Below, piece after piece: positions 53,726 through 61,487 of a DNA stretch of 64,000 nt (position 1 is its first letter; each line of letters begins with the position of its first letter). The stretch spans positions 62,001-126,000 of the forward strand of contig CACSJR010000001.1 of NCBI GenBank assembly GCA_902706235.1, written 5' to 3'. Position numbers and translations under genes: made by a program. This stretch comes from Citrobacter sp. 18056. GTDB taxonomy: Bacteria; Pseudomonadota; Gammaproteobacteria; Enterobacterales; Enterobacteriaceae. The notes beneath the pieces are model-generated. The model searched no databases. It was not told the DNA's origin and saw only the letters and a program-made list of their open reading frames with translations.

Positions 53726-54552
53726 ATGCGGCGATTGAGTCCCATCATGTCGAGGATTTTGGTGGCGATTTCTTCCACCGAATAGTTAGTACTGTTGATC
53801 CACGGAATTTGGTTTTTACGGTACAGCGCTTCGACTTCGGTGACTTCCATACGGCACTGGCGCATCGATGCATAGCGGCTGTTTTCGCGGCGCTCTTCAC
53901 GAATGGCGGCCAGACGTTCCGGGTCGATGGTCAGCCCGAATAATTTATGCTGTAACGGTTTCAGCGCGGCGGGCAGCACCAGATTATCCATATCGTCGGC
54001 GATAAACGGATAGTTGGCGGCGCGGATCCCAAACTGCATTGCGAGGTAAAGGCTGGTCGGGGTTTTGCCGCAGCGTGAAACGCCGAGCAAGATCACCTGC
54101 GCCTGATCGAGATTGCGCAGCGAAACGCCGTCATCGTGTGCCAACGTGTAGTCAATGGCGGCGATACGGGCATCATATTTAGTGAGATTCCCTGGCGTAA
54201 GGCCGTGGGTGCGATGAGCAATCGGCGTCGGGTCGAGCTTCAGTTCTTCCTGCAACGGCGCAACCAGCGCCTGCACGATGTCCTGACAGAAGCCTTCGCT
54301 TTGCAGAATGATGGTGCGAATTTCCGGAATGACAATCGAATAGAAGACCAGCGGACGGATGCCAGATTGCTGATAAATCGCGTCAATCTGTTCCTTTACC
54401 GCCTTCGCCCGGCTTTCGCTTTCGACAAACGGCAGGGTAATGCTGTTGACCGACACCGGGAATTGCGACATCACCGCGTGCCCTAGCACCTCGGCGGTAA
54501 TGGCGGTACCGTCAGAAATGTAAAACACATGGCGATCGACATTTATATCCAT
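53719..54552 (-). CDS. ppsR: PEP synthetase regulatory protein (kinase/pyrophosphorylase)
   Basis: A 277-residue DUF299 bifunctional enzyme that inactivates PpsA by ADP-dependent phosphorylation of a Thr and reactivates it by Pi-dependent dephosphorylation. The P-loop is [11 protein letters not shown] (near residue 150). Starts at [11 protein letters not shown]; an ATG three codons upstream lacks an SD. It is divergent from its target gene ppsA and is followed by aroH, as in E. coli. Confidence 0.96.
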   Translation of the reverse strand: MDINVDRHVFYISDGTAITAEVLGHAVMSQFPVSVNSITLPFVESESRAKAVKEQIDAIYQQSGIRPLVFYSIVIPEIRTIILQSEGFCQDIVQALVAPLQEELKLDPTPIAHRTHGLTPGNLTKYDARIAAIDYTLAHDDGVSLRNLDQAQVILLGVSRCGKTPTSLYLAMQFGIRAANYPFIADDMDNLVLPAALKPLQHKLFGLTIDPERLAAIREERRENSRYASMRQCRMEVTEVEALYRKNQIPWINSTNYSVEEIATKILDMMGLNRRMY

Positions 54553-54889
54553 TTTGACCATCCGGTAAGATTAAGTTAATTCCATGAAGCCTATATTTAT
54601 TTTAATCACATCTGAGTCAGTTTTGTCTCGAATTTAAAAATGAAACGTGGTTTTTATTTTATGTGAAAAGGGGTGTTCATTTTTATGGTGGAGGGCTATA
54701 AACCGTCTTTTTATGTGGGATTCCTCAATAATCATAGAGTTAAGGGTTTTCGGGGAACTTTCTTAAAAAGCAAAAAATTATTCTGCTTGAACGATTCACC
54801 TTTTTTCCCGTCACGTTAATTATGGCAGGATAAATAACGAAGCCAGCCTTTCTCTGGCGATTTTCTTAATTCATATAAGGATTGTTTCG
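54553..54889. other. Divergent ppsR/ppsA region
   Basis: A 337-base AT-rich gap with no gene. It holds the Cra-like site listed separately and, near 54825-54838, GGATAAATA as a possible ppsA -10. No strong hairpins. Confidence 0.5.
54787..54798 (+). promoter_or_regulatory. Cra (FruR)-like site upstream of ppsA
   Basis: TTGAACGATTCA matches the Cra core (TGAAACGATTCA) closely. E. coli ppsA is activated by Cra from an upstream site, which fits gluconeogenic control. Confidence 0.6.
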
Positions 54890-57268
54890 ATGTCCAACAA
54901 TGGCTCGTCACCGCTGGTGCTTTGGTATAACCAACTCGGCATGAATGATGTAGACAGCGTTGGAGGCAAAAATGCCTCCCTGGGTGAAATGATTACTAAT
55001 CTGTCCGATTTGGGCGTTTCCGTACCCAACGGGTTTGCTACCACGGCTGATGCTTTCAATCAGTTCCTCGACCAGAGCGGCGTGAACCAGCGTATTTATC
55101 AGTTGCTGGATGAAACCGACATCGACGACGTCTCCGCCCTGGCGAAAGCCGGTGCGCAAATTCGGCAATGGATTATCGACACTCCCTTCACAGCAGAGCT
55201 GGAACAGGCGATTCATCAGGCCTATAACCAGCTTTCATCTGACGACGCCGATGCGTCGTTTGCCGTGCGTTCTTCCGCGACTGCCGAAGATATGCCGGAT
55301 GCTTCCTTCGCCGGTCAACAGGAAACGTTCCTTAACGTTCAGGGCTATGACGCGGTGCTGGTGGCGGTGAAGCACGTCTTCGCCTCCCTGTTTAACGACC
55401 GCGCGATTTCCTACCGTGTGCATCAGGGCTATGACCATCGCGGCGTCGCGCTCTCAGCGGGCGTGCAGCGTATGGTGCGTTCCGACCTCGGTTCCGCTGG
55501 CGTCATGTTCTCCATCGATACCGAATCCGGCTTTGATCAGGTGGTGTTCATCACCTCTGCCTTCGGCCTTGGCGAAATGGTGGTGCAGGGCGCGGTTAAC
55601 CCGGACGAGTTTTACGTCCACAAGCCGACGCTGGAGAAAGGTCGCCCGTCCATCGTGCGCCGCACCATGGGCTCGAAAAAGATTCGTATGGTGTATGCCC
55701 CAACCCAGGAACACGGTAAGCAGGTGCGCATCGAAGATGTGCCGCAGGCTGATCGCGATCGCTTCTCGTTGACCGACGAGGAAGTGCAGGAACTGGCAAA
55801 ACAGGCGATACAGATTGAGAAACACTACGGTCGCCCGATGGACATTGAGTGGGCCAAAGACGGTCACACCGGCAAACTGTTTATCGTGCAGGCGCGTCCG
55901 GAAACCGTGCGTTCTCGAGGCCAGGTGACAGAACGTTATACGCTGCACGCGCAGGGCAAAATCATTGCCGAAGGTCGTGCTATTGGGCATCGCATCGGCG
56001 CAGGACCGGTGAAAGTCATTCACGATATCAGTGAAATGAACCGCATTCAGCCGGGTGATGTATTAGTTACCGACATGACCGACCCGGACTGGGAACCGAT
56101 CATGAAAAAGGCGGCGGCGATTGTTACCAACCGCGGCGGACGGACCTGTCACGCAGCAATTATCGCCCGTGAATTGGGCATTCCGGCAGTCGTCGGCTGT
56201 GGCGATGCGACCGAGCGCATGAAGGATGACGAGAAAGTCACCGTGTCCTGTGCCGAAGGAGACACCGGTTACGTTTACGCCGAAATGCTCGACTTCAGCG
56301 TGAAAAGCTCCACCGTCGACACCATGCCGGATCTGCCGCTGAAAATCATGATGAACGTCGGCAACCCGGATCGTGCGTTTGACTTTGCCTGCCTGCCGAA
56401 CGAAGGCGTCGGTCTGGCGCGTCTGGAATTCATCATCAACCGCATGATCGGCGTGCACCCACGCGCGCTGCTGGAATTTGACGACCAGGACGCGAAGCTG
56501 CAAAACGAAATTCGCGAAATGATGAAAGGCTACGACTCGCCAAAAGAGTTCTATGTTGGCCGTCTGACCGAAGGGATCGCTACGCTCGGCGCGGCGTTCT
56601 ACCCGAAACGCGTGATTGTGCGTCTCTCTGACTTTAAATCTAACGAATACGCCAATCTGGTGGGCGGCGAGCGTTACGAGCCGGAAGAAGAGAACCCAAT
56701 GCTGGGCTTCCGTGGCGCGGGTCGCTACGTGGCTGACAGCTTCCGCGACTGCTTCGCGCTGGAGTGCGACGCGGTGAAACGTGTGCGTAACGAAATGGAT
56801 CTCACCAACGTGGAAATCATGATCCCGTTCGTGCGTACCGTGGATCAGGCGAAAGCGGTGATCGATGAGCTGGCGCGTCAGGGCCTGAAACGTGGCGAAA
56901 ACGGCCTCAAAATCATCATGATGTGCGAGATCCCATCCAACGCGCTGCTGGCGGAACAGTTCCTCGAGTATTTCGACGGCTTCTCTATCGGCTCGAACGA
57001 CATGACTCAGCTGACGTTGGGTCTGGACCGTGACTCCGGCGTGGTGTCTGAACTGTTCGATGAACGCAACGAGGCGGTGAAAGCGCTGCTGTCGATGTCG
57101 ATTCGCGCGGCGAAGAAGCAGGGTAAATACGTCGGCATCTGCGGTCAGGGTCCGTCTGACCATGAGGATTTCGCCGCCTGGCTGATGGAAGAGGGAATCG
57201 ACAGCCTGTCGCTGAACCCGGATACCGTGGTACAGACCTGGCTGAGCCTCGCCGAACTGCGTAAGTAA
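54890..57268 (+). CDS. ppsA: Phosphoenolpyruvate synthase
   Basis: A 792-residue enzyme making PEP from pyruvate and ATP (with AMP and Pi) in gluconeogenesis. N-terminal ATP-grasp ([32 protein letters not shown]), central swivelling domain with phospho-His in GGRTCHAAI (the Thr two residues before it is the PpsR target), and C-terminal PEP-binding TIM barrel with catalytic Cys near GICGQGPSD. Length equals E. coli PpsA. Confidence 0.98.
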   Translation: MSNNGSSPLVLWYNQLGMNDVDSVGGKNASLGEMITNLSDLGVSVPNGFATTADAFNQFLDQSGVNQRIYQLLDETDIDDVSALAKAGAQIRQWIIDTPFTAELEQAIHQAYNQLSSDDADASFAVRSSATAEDMPDASFAGQQETFLNVQGYDAVLVAVKHVFASLFNDRAISYRVHQGYDHRGVALSAGVQRMVRSDLGSAGVMFSIDTESGFDQVVFITSAFGLGEMVVQGAVNPDEFYVHKPTLEKGRPSIVRRTMGSKKIRMVYAPTQEHGKQVRIEDVPQADRDRFSLTDEEVQELAKQAIQIEKHYGRPMDIEWAKDGHTGKLFIVQARPETVRSRGQVTERYTLHAQGKIIAEGRAIGHRIGAGPVKVIHDISEMNRIQPGDVLVTDMTDPDWEPIMKKAAAIVTNRGGRTCHAAIIARELGIPAVVGCGDATERMKDDEKVTVSCAEGDTGYVYAEMLDFSVKSSTVDTMPDLPLKIMMNVGNPDRAFDFACLPNEGVGLARLEFIINRMIGVHPRALLEFDDQDAKLQNEIREMMKGYDSPKEFYVGRLTEGIATLGAAFYPKRVIVRLSDFKSNEYANLVGGERYEPEEENPMLGFRGAGRYVADSFRDCFALECDAVKRVRNEMDLTNVEIMIPFVRTVDQAKAVIDELARQGLKRGENGLKIIMMCEIPSNALLAEQFLEYFDGFSIGSNDMTQLTLGLDRDSGVVSELFDERNEAVKALLSMSIRAAKKQGKYVGICGQGPSDHEDFAAWLMEEGIDSLSLNPDTVVQTWLSLAELRK

Positions 57269-57281
57269 TTGCTCAATCAAC

Positions 57282-57313
57282 GCCCCGGCAGCTTGCGCTG
57301 TCGGGGCTTTTTT
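57282..57313 (+). terminator. ppsA terminator
   Basis: GCCCCGGCAGC, TTGC, GCTGTCGGGGC then TTTTTT, 11-bp stem. Confidence 0.92.
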
Positions 57314-57387
57314 ATGCGCGGTGCAGTTTGTCGAGCGCCTTCACAGAATTGAAACAAAACGAAAAATCATAACTTCGCTGTTAATTT

Positions 57388-57399
57388 CGACAATTGTCG
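57388..57399. promoter_or_regulatory. Palindromic operator candidate upstream of the GH3 gene
   Basis: CGACAATTGTCG, a perfect 12-base palindrome 61 bases upstream of the start. It could be a repressor site for the glycosidase gene; no cognate regulator is adjacent. Confidence 0.4.
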
Positions 57400-57460
57400 C
57401 CCTTCGCCCGGTTCTGAATACTGCTTCTCAACCAGATAAACCTTAACGGAGGGGAAGTTG

Positions 57461-59830
57461 ATGACCGCACTGTATAAGGATGCGCAGCGTCCAGTCGCTG
57501 AACGTGTTGCTGATTTGCTGGCGCGAATGACGCCAGAAGAGAAGTTTGCCCAGATGCACGCCTATTGGCTGGTGCTGAGTGAAACCGGCGATCACCGCGA
57601 ACGCAGCGACATGAGTGATGAATTTGCCGGGGTATCCGCTCAGGCTTCGTTAAATGAGCGGCTGAAACTCGGCGTCGGGCAAATCACCCGTCCAATGGGG
57701 ACACACATTGTTGATGCCCGAACCGGGGTGCGCGCCGCAAACCGCCTGCAAAAAATGCTAGTGGAAGAGACGCGGCTCGGTATTCCGGCCTTGTTCCATG
57801 AGGAGTGCCTGGTAGGTCTGCTGTGCAAAGACGCAACGTTATTCCCATCTTCACTGAACTACGGTTCGACCTGGGATCCTGAACTGATTCGCTATGCCGC
57901 GGAATGTATCCGGGAGGAGGCTCGCGCGACCGGATGCCATCAGGGGCTGGCACCGGTACTGGACGTGTCGCGCGACGTGCGCTGGGGCCGCACCGAAGAA
58001 ACCTTTGGTGAAGATCCGTGGCTGGTTGGCGTCATGGCCAGCGCCTACGTCGAAGGTTTACAGGGCGAAAAACGCGATTTACTGGCCACGCTGAAACACT
58101 ATGTCGGTCATTCATTCAGTGAAGGGGCGAGAAACCATGCGCCTGTCCATCTGGGGTTCTGCGAACTGAACGATACCTTCCTGCTGCCGTTTGAAATGGC
58201 GGTGAAACTCGCTAACGCCGGTTCGGTGATGCCTGCCTATCACGATATTGATAACCAGCCGGGGCATAGCGATGGGTTCCTGATGACCACCGTGTTGCGT
58301 GAGCAGTGGGGTTTTGACGGCATCATCGTGGCGGATTATGGCGGAATAAGTTTGCTGCACCAGCATCATGGCGTGTCGCACGATGCGGCAGAGTCTGCCG
58401 CGCTGGCCTTTAATGCCGGATTAGACGTGGAACTGCCGAAGGATGATTGTGCGCGTCATCTGGCGCAGGCCGTGGAGCGGGGGCTGATAACGATGGCGAA
58501 AATAGATGAAATCGTGGCGCGGACGCTGACAGAGAAATTCCGACTTGGGCTGTTTGAGCAGCCTTACACCGATGAAAACGCGATTGAACTGCAAAGTGCG
58601 CAAACGCGGCAGGCGGCGCGGGATGTGGCCACGCGCTCACTGACGCTGCTGGAAAACAACGGCGTGCTGCCGTTTATCGGGAAACCGCGCGTGGCGGTGA
58701 TTGGCCCGACGGCGGACGATCCGCTGGCGCTGCTGAGCGGCTACAGCTTCCCGGTACACCTGATTATCAGCGATATGCTTGAGCAAACGTCGCAAGTCAC
58801 CACGCCGCTGGCGGCACTGCGACAGACGCTGGGTGAAGAGAATGTCCGCTATGCCAGGGGCTGCCATATCATCGAAAAACGCATGGCGGGCGCACCGGTC
58901 TTTCCGGGAGACAGCAGTGGTAAAGCGCTGCAGCAGTCTCCGGTCAGTATGGACACCTCGCTTATTCCTGATGCGCTGCGGGTAGCGCAGGAAAGCGATG
59001 TGATCGTGGCCTGTGTGGGCGATCTGGCCGGGCTGTTTCAGAGTGGTACCGTCGGCGAGGGCTCCGATACCGACTCACTGAATCTGCCGGGGGTTCAGCA
59101 GCAATTATTAACCGCGCTGGTGGCGACCGGCAAACCGGTGGTGGTCGTGATGACCGGCGGCCGGCCGTATAACCTGCAAGGGCTGGAAGATAGCGTTGCT
59201 GCACTGTTAATGGCCTGGGCGCCGGGTCAGGAGGGCGGCTGGGCCATTGCCGATGTCCTGACCGGACGCGCCGAGCCGCAAGGGCGGCTGGTGGTCAGCG
59301 TACCGAAAAGCGCTGGGGCGATGCCGTATTACTACAACCACAAACTGAAAAGCGGCGGCACGCCGTTCGCTTTCCATTTCGGCAGTCGCTATCCATTTGG
59401 CTACGGTAAAGGCTGGACGCAGTTCCAATGGAGCGATCTGACGCTTATCACGCCTGAAGTGGCTATCGATGGAGATATTGTAGTGCAGGTCACGCTGACC
59501 AACATCGGCGAACGTCGCGGCAGCGAAGTGGTGCAGCTGTATGTGCGCGATAACGTGGCGTCGATGGTACGTCCGGTGAAAGAGCTGAAAGCGTTCCAGC
59601 GCGTAGAGCTGATTCCGAACCAGTCGGCGACGCTGACCTTCCATGTGCCCGTCGACATGCTGAACTTTACCGACCGTAACGGGAAACGTATCGTCGAACC
59701 GGGTGAATTTACGCTGATGGCGGGGTCATCATCGGCAGATATTCATGGCTCGGTGATCGCTAAGGTCAGCGGAACCACACGGGAATTGGCGAAAAACTGG
59801 CAGATGCTGAGCCGCTGTGAGGTCAAATAA
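57461..59830 (+). CDS. Cytoplasmic GH3-family beta-glycosidase
   Basis: A 789-residue family 3 glycoside hydrolase: N-terminal TIM barrel (residues about 10-320) with KHYVGHS and nucleophile Asp near 292 in IIVADYGG; GH3 C-terminal alpha/beta sandwich (about 390-630, with GEGSDTDSLNLPG); and a Fn3-like tail (about 680-760). No signal peptide is seen, so it should act in the cytoplasm, unlike periplasmic BglX. Specificity could be beta-glucoside, beta-xyloside or other; it cannot be read here. No transporter or regulator is adjacent. ATG 57461 has GGAGGGG in front. K-12 lacks it between ppsA and rprA/ydiK. No terminator follows. Confidence 0.88.
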   Translation: MTALYKDAQRPVAERVADLLARMTPEEKFAQMHAYWLVLSETGDHRERSDMSDEFAGVSAQASLNERLKLGVGQITRPMGTHIVDARTGVRAANRLQKMLVEETRLGIPALFHEECLVGLLCKDATLFPSSLNYGSTWDPELIRYAAECIREEARATGCHQGLAPVLDVSRDVRWGRTEETFGEDPWLVGVMASAYVEGLQGEKRDLLATLKHYVGHSFSEGARNHAPVHLGFCELNDTFLLPFEMAVKLANAGSVMPAYHDIDNQPGHSDGFLMTTVLREQWGFDGIIVADYGGISLLHQHHGVSHDAAESAALAFNAGLDVELPKDDCARHLAQAVERGLITMAKIDEIVARTLTEKFRLGLFEQPYTDENAIELQSAQTRQAARDVATRSLTLLENNGVLPFIGKPRVAVIGPTADDPLALLSGYSFPVHLIISDMLEQTSQVTTPLAALRQTLGEENVRYARGCHIIEKRMAGAPVFPGDSSGKALQQSPVSMDTSLIPDALRVAQESDVIVACVGDLAGLFQSGTVGEGSDTDSLNLPGVQQQLLTALVATGKPVVVVMTGGRPYNLQGLEDSVAALLMAWAPGQEGGWAIADVLTGRAEPQGRLVVSVPKSAGAMPYYYNHKLKSGGTPFAFHFGSRYPFGYGKGWTQFQWSDLTLITPEVAIDGDIVVQVTLTNIGERRGSEVVQLYVRDNVASMVRPVKELKAFQRVELIPNQSATLTFHVPVDMLNFTDRNGKRIVEPGEFTLMAGSSSADIHGSVIAKVSGTTRELAKNWQMLSRCEVK

Positions 59831-59835
59831 AGGAC

Positions 59836-59941
59836 AAAAAAAAGCCCATCGTGGGAGATGGGCAAAGACTACACACAGCAATTCGTTGTTTCACTCAGGG
59901 GATTTCCATGCTTATAAATCAAGGTGTTGATTTATAACCGT
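59836..59941 (-). ncRNA. rprA: Small regulatory RNA RprA
   Basis: A 106-base sRNA. The 5' end ACGGTTATAAATC, the inner AAATCCCCTGAGTGAAACAA and the terminator GCCCATC, TCCCAC, GATGGGC, T8 match E. coli RprA closely. In E. coli RprA with Hfq opens the rpoS leader and activates RpoS translation under RcsB control, and represses csgD. A few changes fall in the first stem-loop (CAACACCTTGATT). It is placed upstream-adjacent to ydiK as in K-12, but a GH3 gene now converges on it with 5 bases between. Confidence 0.95.
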
Positions 59942-59947
59942 GAGCTA

Positions 59948-59990
59948 ATAGTAGGCATGCAGAATTTTTGCGTCGATCAGATTGGTCTTA
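59948..59990 (-). promoter_or_regulatory. rprA promoter with RcsB box
   Basis: On the minus strand, TAAGACCAATCTGA (59977-59990) resembles the RcsB box and lies around -36 to -49. TACTAT (59948-59953) preceded by C is a suitable -10 six bases before the start. Confidence 0.75.
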
Positions 59991-60100
59991 ATCGTTAAAA
60001 AAACGTAAAGGATTTGAGAGTTCTGAATGGGCGTTAGCGGTGATTGTGAGCAGAATAACGGCGCAGTGGGGCAATAACGATAAGTAATGCTTAAGTATCA

Positions 60101-60127
60101 GGCCCGGTGCAAGGGTGCGTCCGGGCC
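60101..60127 (-). terminator. GC-rich palindrome after ydiK
   Basis: GGCCCGG and CCGGGCC with partly pairing inner bases (GTGC/GCGT), 9 bases after the ydiK stop. There is no T run, so it may be a REP-like unit or stabilising hairpin. Confidence 0.4.
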
Positions 60128-60135
60128 ACGTTTTA

Positions 60136-61260
60136 TCAGCTGCCGAGCTTGTCGTGGCTAGCTTCCAAAGTCTCAAGTTCCTCAAGCACTTCTTCAGCAT
60201 CGTCAGACGGTGGCGGCACTTCTCGCACCCAGGCATCAAACAGACGCCAGGAGACTGCCAGCAGAACCGGGCCAATGAACAGGCCAATCATACCAAACGC
60301 AATCAGGCCGCCGATAACGCCGGTGAGGATAAGTATCATCGGCAGGTCTGCGCCCATACGAATCAGCATCGGACGGATGAAGTTATCCATGGTGCCCACC
60401 ACGCAGCTCCACACCAGCAGCACGGTGCCCCAGGTGGTATCGCCGGTCCAGTACAGCCAGATGATGGACGGAATAAGCACCACCAACGGACCGAGCTGTA
60501 CCAGACAGGAGAAAATCATCACCACGGTCAGCAGCGTCGCGTAAGGCACGCCGGAAATCGCCAGGCCGATACCGCCCAGAACCGCCTGCACCAGCGCGGT
60601 GACGACCACGCCAAGCGCCACGGCGCGAATGGCTTGTCCTGCCAGCAGCACCGCCGCATCGCCACGTTTAGCCGCCAGGCGAGTGGCAAAGTAACGCACG
60701 CCGAAGGCCACTTTTTCACCCTGCCAGTACAGCAGCGCACTGAACAACAGCATCAGACCGCAGTGCATCATAAAGCGGCCAATATGCGCCGCCTGGCCAA
60801 CAAACCAGGTGGTGGTGGTGCCGATATATGGGCGAACCTTAGCCATGATAGCCGAGCCGCCCATGTCCAACAGGCTGTGCCAACCTGCGTACAGTTTGCT
60901 GCCGACCAGCGGAATGCTGTTCAGCCAGGCGAGATCCGGCGGCGAAATATTGCCAGCGCTAATCGCGTGAACGAGTGGCGTGCTGCCATCCACCAGGCTG
61001 TTGACCAGCAACGCGATTGGAATAACGAACAGTAAAAAAAGCAGCAGGGTCATCACCAGTACCGCCAGTGAGCGGCGGCCAAGCAGTAAACGCTGGAGTT
61101 TTAGCAGGACTGGCCAGGTGGCGATAACGATTGTCGCGGCCCACGCAAAGCCCAGAACGAAGGGTTGTACTATCCACAAGCATGCCACGATCATGAGGCT
61201 TAAAAACAGCACCGACAGCAGGATCTGCGGTAAATCTCGGGGCCGATGAAGGGTTGTCAT
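60136..61260 (-). CDS. ydiK: AI-2E/PerM-family membrane protein YdiK
   Basis: A 374-residue inner-membrane protein with about eight helices, AI-2E transporter (UPF0118) family, close to E. coli YdiK (370 aa) with a slightly longer acidic C terminus (DDAEEVLEELETLEASHD). Transport of AI-2 is shown only for some relatives; function here unknown. Divergent from ydiJ across 227 bases. Confidence 0.94.
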   Translation of the reverse strand: MTTLHRPRDLPQILLSVLFLSLMIVACLWIVQPFVLGFAWAATIVIATWPVLLKLQRLLLGRRSLAVLVMTLLLFLLFVIPIALLVNSLVDGSTPLVHAISAGNISPPDLAWLNSIPLVGSKLYAGWHSLLDMGGSAIMAKVRPYIGTTTTWFVGQAAHIGRFMMHCGLMLLFSALLYWQGEKVAFGVRYFATRLAAKRGDAAVLLAGQAIRAVALGVVVTALVQAVLGGIGLAISGVPYATLLTVVMIFSCLVQLGPLVVLIPSIIWLYWTGDTTWGTVLLVWSCVVGTMDNFIRPMLIRMGADLPMILILTGVIGGLIAFGMIGLFIGPVLLAVSWRLFDAWVREVPPPSDDAEEVLEELETLEASHDKLGS

Positions 61261-61487
61261 ACATTTTATACCTTTGTGATTACGCCCACTGAAGGGCGCA
61301 GATGATAAATCCGTTTACTGATAATAATATCAACAATTTCGTGATGATGATCGCCCTGAAATCCGATAAGCGTATCAGTAAAAAATGTGATACAACGATT
61401 AGGCTATACGCAAACGATAAAACAGACACAACAACATCGTTATTACACCATCGTCCAACACAACTTAGTCAGGCAGGGTCAAGCGTC

